DNA from: an uncultured Finegoldia sp.
GTDB taxonomy: Bacteria; Bacillota; Clostridia; Tissierellales; Peptoniphilaceae
DNA: 36,510 nucleotides
NCBI RefSeq assembly: GCF_900766215.1
Contig: NZ_CAAFUQ010000105.1
Coordinates: 1-36,510, forward strand
Direction: 5' to 3'
Under the pieces are notes generated by a model, which saw nothing but the letters and a program-made list of their open reading frames with translations, was not told the origin of the DNA and ran no database searches. Position numbers and translations under genes: made by a program. Below are positions 24,481 through 31,818 of this stretch, one piece after another; within the stretch, counting starts at the first letter, position 1, and each line of letters begins with the position of its first letter.

Positions 24481-24792
24481 TTATTTTATGTTGTGTTTTT
24501 CCATTTTTTCCTTAAAAATATCTGTAATAATTTTTTGTAATTCGTCACGTTCTTTTTCAGGAAGTTCGCCTTCTCTTTTTGCTACAGCGTAAAGTTCAGG
24601 ATATTGGTTGGCAATTCTTTCGATTGTTTTTGTTGTTGAATGTTTTCTTACAAAAAATGGAATTTTCTTGATCCATCCATCTGGAACTAATGCTAATATT
24701 TTATCTGCGGCTTCTTTGTCACTGATTTCTGCTGAAGATAGTCCTTCGTTGATTTCTGCTTGTTCTTTTTCTGTAAAGTCTTCTAATTTCAT
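24481..24792 (-). CDS. Small protein with a PCP-reductase-like IPFFVR motif
   Basis: A 103-residue charged protein. The segment IKKIPFFVRKHSTTKTIERI resembles the short PCP_red helical motif (L-x-x-IPFFVR-x-x-x-R-x-x-IE-x-x-A) found in protochlorophyllide-reductase-associated proteins and in many small bacterial proteins unrelated to photosynthesis. No other domain is recognisable, so function is open. It starts after AAAGGAGG and its promoter carries a strong Fur-box-like palindrome, suggesting iron (or another metal) control. A GNAT gene follows. Confidence 0.7.
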   Translation of the reverse strand: MKLEDFTEKEQAEINEGLSSAEISDKEAADKILALVPDGWIKKIPFFVRKHSTTKTIERIANQYPELYAVAKREGELPEKERDELQKIITDIFKEKMEKHNIK

Positions 24793-24832
24793 AATATCCT
24801 CCTTTGTGTATTTTATGATTTCTTATACTTAT

Positions 24833-24861
24833 ATTATAACACTAATACTGTTAACAATCAA
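24833..24861 (-). promoter_or_regulatory. Promoter of the small-protein/GNAT operon
   Basis: On the minus strand TTGATT (24861-24856), 17 bases, TATAAT (24838-24833). The spacer ends GTATTAGTGT, nearly the same as in the promoter at 25558-25586. Confidence 0.8.
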
Positions 24862-24878
24862 AAATGAAAATCATTTTT
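24860..24878. promoter_or_regulatory. Fur-box-like palindrome overlapping the -35
   Basis: AAAAATGA-AAA-TCATTTTT is a perfect 8-bp inverted repeat around three bases. It matches 14 of 19 positions of the classic Fur consensus, including AATGAnAATCATT. It overlaps the upstream edge of the -35 box, a normal repression position. Confidence 0.65.
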
Positions 24879-24900
24879 AATAAAAACTTTAATTAATAAC

Positions 24901-24942
24901 AAAAAAAGCTTTTAAGATTACAAAACCCTAAAAGCTTTTTTA
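24901..24942. terminator. Bidirectional terminator after the flavin reductase-like gene
   Basis: AAAAAAAGCTTTTA and TAAAAGCTTTTTTA form a long A/T-rich stem with T runs on both strands, immediately after the stop of the minus-strand gene. Confidence 0.75.
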
Positions 24943-24943
24943 T

Positions 24944-25507
24944 TTATTTGAGTTGTAAACCATCTTTGTAAGCATTGCCCACTCTTCCAGCTACTTTGTA
25001 GTACCCAAGAGTATATGGGTCAAAAGCAATTGCCTCTAATGAATCAACGTTTACTTTATCATTGTCGAAATGTTCTTCATCTACTGATGTTCTGATTACT
25101 TTTCCAATGACTCCAATTCCATTATTATCTTTTTGGTATTCTATGAATTCACATTCGATAGCAACTGGAAATTCGTTGATTATTGGAGCATCAACGAGTG
25201 TGGATTTTTCAAAGGTCAATCCTGATTTTTTGAATTTATCTTTTTCTTTATTTGCACTAACAACTCCAAACCAGTCAGCTTCGACAACATGTTTTGCATC
25301 TGCCACATGCACTACGAATCCTTTACGTGCTTTGATATTTTCTACAGTTTTGTGAGTTTCTGACAAATTCAATGCTACTGTGTCTCTGTTGAGCATAGTT
25401 CCCCATGCAGCATTCATTACATCTACAGTATTATCTTCGTTGAAAGTGGCCACCATTAAAACTGGCATAGGGAATATAGAATAAGTTGTTTCAATTTGTT
25501 TTTTCAT
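24944..25507 (-). CDS. Flavin reductase-like (FMN-binding split-barrel) protein
   Basis: A 187-residue protein of the flavin reductase-like family. The opening IFPMPVLMVATFNEDNTVDVMNAAWGTML, NLSETHKTVENI and the later VAGRVGNAYKDG are typical of FMN-binding split barrels in anaerobes. It probably carries FMN and transfers electrons or reduces flavin; the partner is unknown. The start follows AGGAGG. Its leader contains a perfect 9-bp palindrome downstream of a good promoter, so expression is likely regulated. A diiron protein lies just upstream, and both fit oxidative or redox stress defence. Confidence 0.82.
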   Translation of the reverse strand: MKKQIETTYSIFPMPVLMVATFNEDNTVDVMNAAWGTMLNRDTVALNLSETHKTVENIKARKGFVVHVADAKHVVEADWFGVVSANKEKDKFKKSGLTFEKSTLVDAPIINEFPVAIECEFIEYQKDNNGIGVIGKVIRTSVDEEHFDNDKVNVDSLEAIAFDPYTLGYYKVAGRVGNAYKDGLQLK

Positions 25508-25525
25508 AGTTTCCTCCTATTTATT

Positions 25526-25553
25526 TTGTGATATTTATTAATTCATATCACAA
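25526..25553. promoter_or_regulatory. Perfect 9-bp palindrome in the flavin reductase-like leader
   Basis: TTGTGATAT (25526-25534) and ATATCACAA (25545-25553) flank ten A/T bases. It lies a few bases downstream of the -10 on the minus strand, in the leader. It could be an operator or a leader hairpin. The TTGTGA/TCACAA half-sites resemble Rex or Crp sites, but the spacing is 16 rather than 6. Confidence 0.55.
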
Positions 25554-25557
25554 GAAA

Positions 25558-25586
25558 ATTATAACGCTAATAGTATTATTTATCAA
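25558..25586 (-). promoter_or_regulatory. Promoter of the flavin reductase-like gene
   Basis: On the minus strand TTGATA (25586-25581), 17 bases, TATAAT (25563-25558). The spacer ends CTATTAGCGT, nearly identical to the candidate Fur-controlled promoter's GTATTAGTGT. Confidence 0.82.
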
Positions 25587-25594
25587 AATCCAAA

Positions 25595-25987
25595 TTAATT
25601 ATTAATTAATGAGTTTACAATATCACCGTGTCTTTTTTCATCGTTTTTGACACTTTCTATTTCTGGGAATTTTTCAGCAACTGGTGCATAGGTATTAGCA
25701 GCATTGTATTCTCCGTTTGCAATTATTTTATATAATTTTTTCTTTCCTATTATCTTATAAAGCAAAGGAATAATTATCGCCTTGGTTTTTTTAGGTTTCA
25801 GATTTTCTTTTGTAAGATTGTGGAATACCGATGCATGATGACCTTCTTCTGTTGCAAGCTTACGAAAAGTTTCTTGGTCATTTGCATCCTTTACAGTATC
25901 TGCAAGTGCGCGATACATAAGTACGACATCTAATTCGCCTTGTTGAGATTTCAATAGTATTTTCATATCTTTTTGTGTTATATTCAT
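25595..25987 (-). CDS. Ferritin-like/rubrerythrin-type diiron protein
   Basis: A 130-residue four-helix protein without a rubredoxin domain. Diiron ligands appear in the usual order: E18 (GELD), E48 and H51 (EEGHH), E93 (GEYNAANTY), E117 and H120 (DEKRHG). Such proteins reduce peroxide or oxidise iron in anaerobes. The central segment PLLYKIIGKKKLYKII separates the two helix pairs. The start follows AAAAAGGAG, and an extended -10 promoter lies about 65 bases upstream. It stands beside the flavin reductase-like gene, which could supply electrons, though that is inference. Confidence 0.85.
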   Translation of the reverse strand: MNITQKDMKILLKSQQGELDVVLMYRALADTVKDANDQETFRKLATEEGHHASVFHNLTKENLKPKKTKAIIIPLLYKIIGKKKLYKIIANGEYNAANTYAPVAEKFPEIESVKNDEKRHGDIVNSLINN

Positions 25988-26053
25988 TTTTTTCTCCTTT
26001 TTTAGATTCGATTAGTTACCTTAAATTCATAGAATAATTTTTTAGTTAATTTA

Positions 26054-26065
26054 ATTTTACCACAA
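26054..26065 (-). promoter_or_regulatory. Extended -10 promoter of the diiron protein gene
   Basis: On the minus strand TTTGTGG then TAAAAT (-10 at 26059-26054), the same string as before nrdA. It begins inside the T run of the preceding terminator. Confidence 0.55.
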
Positions 26066-26107
26066 AACAAAAACCCGATTATTATCAATGTGATAAAGCC
26101 GGGTTTT
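26064..26107 (-). terminator. Terminator of the GNAT gene
   Basis: AAAACCCG and CGGGTTTT (26070-26077, 26100-26107) with inner arms TTATCA/TGATAA; on the minus strand it runs into TTTTTGTTTT. Confidence 0.85.
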
Positions 26108-26168
26108 AAATTTAAATATAAATTATTTATTGCTCTATTGTAGTTTTACGCTGTACTTTTAAACACAA

Positions 26169-26693
26169 TTAATTGTCTATCCAATATCTTTGAATTGTCT
26201 TACCATCTGAGTTAACAAACTCATTTTCAAGTACTCCACCATTTTTAATAATAGACTTAGCTGATCCTATATTTTCTTTATCACAAATCATGAGTACTCT
26301 TTCAATTCCCAACTTTTTACACTCTATCAAAGCTAGTCTTACCATTTCTGTAGCATAGCCTTTTCTTCTCTCACTGGGTCTTATTCCATCTCCAATATGT
26401 CCACCTTCTTTCAAAAGTGACTCATTTAAATAGTGGCGAATATTTACAGCTCCTAAAAGCCTATCTCTTTCTTCATCTAAAAGGAAGAAAACTGAATCTG
26501 GAACTTTATTTTCAGTTTTAGATTTTATTTCTAAGTTATTTAGATAATAGTCAAAATCATGGTAATCATTTTTAAATATTGACCACGGAGAAGTGTTTGT
26601 GTTATTCATTTCTTGGTCAATCTTCCATTCATCGATCATCTCACCAAGCTTTAATTCATACTCTTTAGTTAGTTTAATTAATTTTAGTTTCAT
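26169..26693 (-). CDS. GNAT family N-acetyltransferase
   Basis: A 174-residue acetyltransferase. The acetyl-CoA loop is clear: GDGIRPSERRKGYATEMVRLAL (R-R-K-G-Y-A). SVFFLLDEERDRLLGAVNIRH forms the central strands and NIGSAKSIIKNGG the following helix. The end, GKTIQRYWIDN, is like that of the family that modifies small molecules or proteins. It follows AAGGAAAATAT and is alone between a terminator and the RlmD-type gene. Confidence 0.9.
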   Translation of the reverse strand: MKLKLIKLTKEYELKLGEMIDEWKIDQEMNNTNTSPWSIFKNDYHDFDYYLNNLEIKSKTENKVPDSVFFLLDEERDRLLGAVNIRHYLNESLLKEGGHIGDGIRPSERRKGYATEMVRLALIECKKLGIERVLMICDKENIGSAKSIIKNGGVLENEFVNSDGKTIQRYWIDN

Positions 26694-26863
26694 ATATTTT
26701 CCTTAATTCCATCCATACCATGCACACAACCTACTCAATATCCAAAATGTAGCTACAAACAAGAATTTGAAAGAAATTTTCGACCACTAATTTCAAAATA
26801 CTAAGCTTTTAATAATAAATCCTCAAAATCAATAATATATTGCTTTCAAGCACTCAGGTTTTT

Positions 26864-28192
26864 CTACTTTTTCTCCAACAACACAACAGCTTCGCAGTGG
26901 TAAGTTCTTGGGAACTGATCGAAGAACTCCAATGACTTGATTTTATACCCTTTTTCGATAAATTTATCCAAATCCATTCTTTGTGTTATGGGATTGCAAG
27001 AAATGTAGATGAATTTATCCGGATTGATGTCAATTAATCGATCGATTGCTTTTGGATGAATTCCATCTCTTGGTGGGTCGAGGATTACTACGTCTTTTTT
27101 CTCAACTTTTTCCATAAAATTCAAGCAATCATCGCAGATGAACCCTGTGTTAGTCAATCCATTTAGTTCTGCGTTTTCTTGGGCTTTTTCGACTGCTTCA
27201 GCAACTATTTCGACTCCGATTACGCTTTCAGCTTTTTTTGCAAAAATTTGTGCGATGGTTCCTGTTCCACAGTACAAATCGTAGACGTTTTTTCCTGACA
27301 AATCTCCAGCTAATTCCAAGGCTCTGTTATAAATTTGCTCTGCTTGTGCTGGATTTGGCTGAAAGAATGAAAATGGAGATATTCTAAATTCCAATCCGTT
27401 TATTTTTTCTTTCAAATATTCTTTGCCATACAACAATTCTAATTTGTCGACTATTACTGCGTCTGAAATATTATCGTTAATTGTGTGATAAATAGACACG
27501 ATTCTGTTGTCGATTTGTTTTGCGAATTCAACGAAATCATTCACATCAAACTCATCACTTGTCGTTACCAAATTAATCATGTACTCATCATCACTGAAGC
27601 TTTTTCTGATTATGAAGTGTCTCAAAAGCCCAGTATGTTTTATTTTTTTGAAAAATTCGTAATTTTTGTCACGAAAATATTCTTGGATAGCTTGTCTGAT
27701 TTTGTTGAAGCCTTCATCAATGATGTTGCAATCTACGGTGTCTGTTATTTCGTAGAATTTGTTTTTAGTGTGAAGTCCCAAAACAAGTGGACCACCTTTG
27801 ACACTATCTCCAAAAGTGTATTCCATTTTGTTTCTGTAGCCTTGTAAAATAGGCGATGGATGAAACGTGATATCCTCATCGTAAATATCTTTGTATAATT
27901 CTGTGAGTGTTTTTTTCTTCAAATCGCACTCCACATCATACTCTAATTTTTGATAAATACAACCGCCGCATCTTTCATTTACAGGACAACCTTCAATAGT
28001 TTCAAGAGGGGAGATTTCTAGTTTTTCAACTAGTTTTCCTTCAATAAATCCCTTTTTCTTTCTTTTTCGTTGAAAAGAGATTGTTTGTCCTTGAATTGTG
28101 TTTTTTATAGAATACAAATTATCGTCTATTTTGCAAATTCCCTTGTTAGGAAATACATTGTATTCTACTTTTGCCTCTAAAATTTTTTTCAT
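26864..28192 (-). CDS. rlmD: 23S rRNA (uracil-5-)-methyltransferase, RlmD/TrmA family
   Basis: Methylates C5 of a uridine in 23S rRNA (or tRNA) with S-adenosylmethionine. Counting from the ATG at 28192 (442 residues), iron-sulfur cysteines are C69, C75 and C78 in CPVNERCGGC, with a fourth probably in TVDCNII. The SAM loop is VYDLYCGTGTIAQ, then ILDPPRDGIHP, and the catalytic cysteine is in YISCNP. Longer in-frame starts to 28285 read an Arg-rich tail that overlaps the upstream gene and is rejected. The ATG overlaps the TAA of the FakA-like gene (TAATG), so translation is coupled. Which of the paralogous targets (U747, U1939 or tRNA U54) it modifies cannot be told. Confidence 0.9.
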   Translation of the reverse strand: MKKILEAKVEYNVFPNKGICKIDDNLYSIKNTIQGQTISFQRKRKKKGFIEGKLVEKLEISPLETIEGCPVNERCGGCIYQKLEYDVECDLKKKTLTELYKDIYDEDITFHPSPILQGYRNKMEYTFGDSVKGGPLVLGLHTKNKFYEITDTVDCNIIDEGFNKIRQAIQEYFRDKNYEFFKKIKHTGLLRHFIIRKSFSDDEYMINLVTTSDEFDVNDFVEFAKQIDNRIVSIYHTINDNISDAVIVDKLELLYGKEYLKEKINGLEFRISPFSFFQPNPAQAEQIYNRALELAGDLSGKNVYDLYCGTGTIAQIFAKKAESVIGVEIVAEAVEKAQENAELNGLTNTGFICDDCLNFMEKVEKKDVVILDPPRDGIHPKAIDRLIDINPDKFIYISCNPITQRMDLDKFIEKGYKIKSLEFFDQFPRTYHCEAVVLLEKK

Positions 28193-28452
28193 TATCCTTG
28201 TAGACCGTCTGCTTGTCTTTGCATATTTTCTACGACGATATCGTGAATATCTCCAATTGATTGTCCGTATTCCAATACTTGCCAAGGTTCATTAGTATGG
28301 AAATGAATTTTAATCAAATCATCGCCACCTACAACCAAAAGGCAATCGCCTTTAAAATGTTCTGTAATATATTCACTAATTGTATCGCTTGATAAGTTTT
28401 CTCCTGCTATTAATAATTGTGTATCAAATCTAAATTCTATTTGTTCTGACAT
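28192..28452 (-). CDS. Stand-alone FakA/YloV C-terminal-like domain protein
   Basis: An 86-residue protein. The sequence EFRFDTQLLIAGENL, then GDCLLVVGGDDLIKIHFHTN and DIHDIVVENMQRQADG, matches the conserved segment of fatty-acid kinase FakA/YloV proteins (GDSlvVvGdddlvKVHvHT, IeNM-Q) that normally sits behind a DAK2 kinase domain. Here it exists alone, without the kinase part. It starts after GAAGGTG and is translationally coupled to the RNA methyltransferase. It could be an adaptor or sensor domain. The family match is good; the role is unknown. Confidence 0.75.
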   Translation of the reverse strand: MSEQIEFRFDTQLLIAGENLSSDTISEYITEHFKGDCLLVVGGDDLIKIHFHTNEPWQVLEYGQSIGDIHDIVVENMQRQADGLQG

Positions 28453-28494
28453 AATTTCACCTTCATTTTAAAATTTCCCATTGGGATTAAATTA

Positions 28495-28503
28495 ATTTTA
28501 CCA
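28495..28503 (-). promoter_or_regulatory. Possible extended -10 promoter of the FakA-like/rlmD pair
   Basis: On the minus strand TATGG then TAAAAT (-10 at 28500-28495), with TGn preceding. A TTGAGA 19 bases upstream is a poor -35. Confidence 0.4.
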
Positions 28504-28530
28504 TATCGAATTGTTTTTTTCTCAAAAAAT

Positions 28531-30777
28531 TTATTTCCAGCTAATTGGAAGAAGTGATTTGTATGGATATGAGTCAAACCTATCGTCAATCAAAAATAAT
28601 TCTCCCGTATCCGTGTCTGTTCTAATCAATCTTCCACCAGCTTGGTGTACCTTGTTCATTCCTGGATACACGTAAGCGTAATCGAATCCGTTTTTCCCAT
28701 TTTCGTCGAAATATTTTTTTATCAAATCATTTTCTACGCTAATTCCGGGAAGTCCGACGGAAATAATTCCAACAGTGTTCAATCTGTCGCCACTCAAATC
28801 CACGCCTTCGCTGAACACTCCACCTAAAACACAAAACGCCATTATGTTTGAAGTTGTTGTAAATTGGGACAAGAATTCCAACATTTCCATATCAGTCAGC
28901 GTTCGTTCTTGTGTTAAAATATCGAAATCGCAAATCTCATACACAGATTCCAAGTACGAATAAGAAGGGAAGAATATGAGTTTGTTTCCAGTCTTTTCGT
29001 TGATTTTTCGAAGGATTTCTGCGATTTTGTATTTAGTATCTTCACGGTCTTTGTATCTTGTAGAAATGTTGATGTGATTTACTTTCAAATTCTCTTTCGG
29101 GAAAGGAGATTCCAATCTTATGTTGTAGAATTTTTCCAAACCCAATACATCTGCAAAGTAGGTCATAGGAGACAGTGTCGCTGAGAAAAATACATTTGAT
29201 TTGCATTTTTTCAAAAGATTTTTAAAAATATTGTGAGTGTTCAAGCACATGATGTTGTAAATAACGTCATCGTTTTCTGATTTTATCAAAGTGACGAAAG
29301 AATCGTCGTAGAAATCAGAAATTTTCAAAAATTTATTGATTTCAAAATACACATCCAATACTTTGTCGTAGTATGGTTTGTCCTTGTCTTCGACCAAGAA
29401 TTTCGTCATGGATTCTTTGCAACGTACACAATAATCAATCAAATCTACTGACAAATCCTTGTATGTGTTGACTGGTTTTCCCAAAGATTCATCTTTGATT
29501 TGTTTGGCGATTTTCTTCAAATTACGTTTGATTTTGAGTTCTTTTTTCTCATCTAAAAGCTCATCACAGCAGTCCATAAGTTGGTTGAAACTCAACGAAT
29601 ACGAATACATATCACGCCCTCGACTCACCAAATTATGAGCCTCATCAACCAAAAGCGACATTCTCAAATAAGGAACTTCGAAAAATCTTTTTAGATATAC
29701 TACCGGATCAAAAACGTAATTGTAATCACAAATCACAATGTCACAGAAATTGGACAAATCCAGCTCCAATTCCAACGGACAAACTCTGTATTTGAATGCA
29801 TATTTTTTGATGATTTCTTCCACTATAATATCTTCGTTTTCAAGCATATCGAGAATGCATTTGTTCACCCTGTCGTAGTGACCTTTTGCAAATTCACAAT
29901 CATTTGGATTGCATTTAACTACATTATTGATACAGACCTTGTTCTTTGCGATTATTTCGACTGATTTTATTATCAAACCTTTTTGTTTCATTAAATACAA
30001 CTGGTCGTTACAAGCTTTTTTAAGCGTAGACTTTGCAGTCAAATAAAAAATCTTGTCCGTCAAATCTTCTCCCATAGCTTTAATAGAAGGAAAAAGCGTG
30101 GAGATAGTCTTGCCAATTCCTGTTGCAGCTTCCACCATCAAATCTACACCCTGTTTGGTTGCAGAATACACGTTTTGGCTCAAATATTTCTGACCAGCTC
30201 TAAATGCTGGATATGGAAATGACAAATTCTGAATGGATTCGTCACGATTCTTTATGTGCTGTGTGATTAATTCTGTGAACACGGAATATTTTTCTAATAA
30301 TGAAAAATAAAATTCTTTTAATTCTTCAAAAGTAAAATTTTGCCTGATAAATTTTATTTTCTTGGTATCAGTTTGATAATAAGTTAGTTGTAAATCAATA
30401 TCTTCCAAGTCGTTGTCCAAAGCATAAAAATACCCGTAGCATTTTACTTGTGCCCAGTGATATTTATTGGAATTGTATTCCAATTCTTCCAAATCACGTG
30501 TAGTCGATTTTATTTCATCTATTAAAGTTTTGCCATTTTTAATTCCTATTCCGTCAGCTCTACCTTCCACGATGTAATTTACCGATTTGTAGAGGGTAGT
30601 GTTTTTGATAGTAACTTCTGGCAGAAATCCAATATCGTATTCTTTTTGAATCATTTTATGGATTTTCTGACCTTCTTTTGCCCTGTCGAACACATTTCTG
30701 AATCTATCGTCAATGTCGCCGCTTCGTTCAGTGTATTCAACCAAATCTCTGACAGAAAGTTTGATTTCTTTTTTCAT
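28531..30777 (-). CDS. DinG/XPD-type superfamily 2 helicase with N-terminal PD-(D/E)XK nuclease-like domain
   Basis: A 748-residue DNA repair-type enzyme. The N-terminal 200 residues look like a RecB/Cas4-like nuclease fold: H40 (EGQKIHKMI), GRAD (72-75), IDEIK with D87, E88 and K90, and WAQVKCYGY. The helicase follows: Walker A ATGIGKT with K223, DEAH in LLVDEAHNL, and motif VI QAGGRLIR. Between Walker A and DEAH, the run VCINNVVKC-NPNDC-...-VCPLE supplies cysteines for the iron-sulfur cluster of XPD-like helicases. GVFSEGVDL is the RecQ/DinG-like motif V area. It probably unwinds and possibly nicks unusual DNA structures. It overlaps the thioesterase stop by ATGA and lacks its own ribosome site, so translation is coupled. 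Confidence 0.88.
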   Translation of the reverse strand: MKKEIKLSVRDLVEYTERSGDIDDRFRNVFDRAKEGQKIHKMIQKEYDIGFLPEVTIKNTTLYKSVNYIVEGRADGIGIKNGKTLIDEIKSTTRDLEELEYNSNKYHWAQVKCYGYFYALDNDLEDIDLQLTYYQTDTKKIKFIRQNFTFEELKEFYFSLLEKYSVFTELITQHIKNRDESIQNLSFPYPAFRAGQKYLSQNVYSATKQGVDLMVEAATGIGKTISTLFPSIKAMGEDLTDKIFYLTAKSTLKKACNDQLYLMKQKGLIIKSVEIIAKNKVCINNVVKCNPNDCEFAKGHYDRVNKCILDMLENEDIIVEEIIKKYAFKYRVCPLELELDLSNFCDIVICDYNYVFDPVVYLKRFFEVPYLRMSLLVDEAHNLVSRGRDMYSYSLSFNQLMDCCDELLDEKKELKIKRNLKKIAKQIKDESLGKPVNTYKDLSVDLIDYCVRCKESMTKFLVEDKDKPYYDKVLDVYFEINKFLKISDFYDDSFVTLIKSENDDVIYNIMCLNTHNIFKNLLKKCKSNVFFSATLSPMTYFADVLGLEKFYNIRLESPFPKENLKVNHINISTRYKDREDTKYKIAEILRKINEKTGNKLIFFPSYSYLESVYEICDFDILTQERTLTDMEMLEFLSQFTTTSNIMAFCVLGGVFSEGVDLSGDRLNTVGIISVGLPGISVENDLIKKYFDENGKNGFDYAYVYPGMNKVHQAGGRLIRTDTDTGELFLIDDRFDSYPYKSLLPISWK

Positions 30778-31244
30778 AGTTTATAATTTTGTTGAAGCAA
30801 ATTTACTTCTTTGTAAATTTTTCTTCGTTCAATCGCCAAATCGCGATACATTTTATCCTCATCTGTTACATATTCTATTTTTTCATTTACAATTTCAGAT
30901 TCTCCGTCTTCATTCACACTTACCATTGTGAAATATCCTGAAGCTTTTATGAGATCTGTTCCCTCGACTTTTGCACGAACGAAACATTCCATGCTAGTTT
31001 TGCCAACGTAATCTATGATTGCTGTGATTTTTATGATTTCACCTAATTTTGTTGGAGCATTAAATGTCAAATTATTTACAGCTTTGGTCAATGTTTTATT
31101 GGAACAAAATCTTCTCGTGCACACACCGGCGATTGTGTCCATCATTTTGAATAATTCTCCTCCGTGGAGAAGTCCGTAAAAATTCCCCATATCTCCATTT
31201 GCTCTGAATTTTACAATTGTTTTTGTATCTTGTTTTGTTTTCAT
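30774..31244 (-). CDS. Hotdog-fold acyl-CoA thioesterase
   Basis: A 156-residue single hotdog domain. FRANGDMGNFYGLLHGGELFKMMDTIAGVC contains the LHGG-E/D motif (MDT) of the YkhA/YciA-type thioesterases. TLTKAVNNLTFNAPTKLGEII and MECFVRAKVEGTDLIKASGYFTMV complete the fold. It hydrolyses acyl-CoA thioesters; the chain-length preference is unknown. I chose the ATG at 31244 after AAAGGTGG; an in-frame GTG at 31253 lies inside that site. Its stop overlaps the helicase start, which looks like accidental operon sharing. Confidence 0.88.
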   Translation of the reverse strand: MKTKQDTKTIVKFRANGDMGNFYGLLHGGELFKMMDTIAGVCTRRFCSNKTLTKAVNNLTFNAPTKLGEIIKITAIIDYVGKTSMECFVRAKVEGTDLIKASGYFTMVSVNEDGESEIVNEKIEYVTDEDKMYRDLAIERRKIYKEVNLLQQNYKL

Positions 31245-31271
31245 ATTTTCCACCTTTTAATTCTTACTTCT

Positions 31272-31277
31272 ATTATA
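31272..31277 (-). promoter_or_regulatory. -10 box for the thioesterase-helicase transcript
   Basis: TATAAT on the minus strand, 28 bases before the start codon. The -35 (TTTCCG, 17 bases upstream) is poor. Confidence 0.5.
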
Positions 31278-31327
31278 GTATAAAATTTTATTTTCGGAAA
31301 AATGAAATCAATCGCAAGTTTTTAAAA

Positions 31328-31356
31328 TTGAAACAAAAAGCAATTAAATGTATAAT
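31328..31356 (+). promoter_or_regulatory. Promoter of the PPC-lplA-lipA operon
   Basis: TTGAAA (31328-31333), 17 bases, TATAAT (31351-31356). Divergent from the thioesterase promoter. Confidence 0.82.
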
Positions 31357-31389
31357 TAGATTGTATGAACTTTACAGGAGGTTAATGAT

Positions 31390-31809
31390 TTGAAATATAG
31401 AGAATATTATGATAATGTTTTAGTCCGAATTGAAAAGGGCGAAGACGTTGTAGAAAAATTATTCGAATTAGTTGAAAAGCTTCAGCTAAAAAATGGTTCT
31501 ATTTCAGGAATTGGCGCCAGCGATAATATAACTGTGGGATTATATAGTGTCGAAAAACAAGAATACACTAAGAAAAATTTCACAGGTGAAATGGAAATCA
31601 CGAGCATCCTTGGAAATATCTCTACTATGAATGACAAACCTTATTTGCACATGCATATTACATTTGCAGATGAGAATTTGAATGTTCACGGCGGACATTT
31701 AAACGAGTGTATCATATCAGCAACTTGTGAAATCATAATTAATAAAATAGACGAAAAAGTTGATAGATTCAAAGATTCTGAAACAGGTTTAAATTTATAC
31801 GATATTTAA
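31390..31809 (+). CDS. PPC/DUF296-domain protein
   Basis: A 139-residue protein consisting of one PPC (plant and prokaryote conserved, DUF296) domain. SGIGASDNITVGLYS, EITSILGNIST and LHMHITFADENLNVHGGHL carry the conserved histidine cluster. In bacteria such proteins form trimers of unknown function; some bind DNA when fused to AT-hooks, which are absent here. The start is TTG at 31390, 8 bases after AGGAGG; the nearby ATG at 31385 is closed by a stop at once. It leads an operon with lipoate genes, 9 bases before lplA, so a regulatory or accessory role in lipoylation is possible but unproven. Confidence 0.85.
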   Translation: MKYREYYDNVLVRIEKGEDVVEKLFELVEKLQLKNGSISGIGASDNITVGLYSVEKQEYTKKNFTGEMEITSILGNISTMNDKPYLHMHITFADENLNVHGGHLNECIISATCEIIINKIDEKVDRFKDSETGLNLYDI

Positions 31810-31818
31810 AGGAGATAA

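Noticed and set aside
25526..25553. Crp or Rex site in the flavin reductase-like leader
   Set aside because: TGTGA and TCACA half-sites are 16 bases apart, not the 6 expected for those regulators, so I keep only the palindrome without naming a protein.
28193..28285. N-terminal Arg-rich extension of the RlmD-type protein
   Set aside because: It is out-of-frame translation of the overlapping FakA-like gene; the ATG at 28192 fits the family start and a TAATG overlap.
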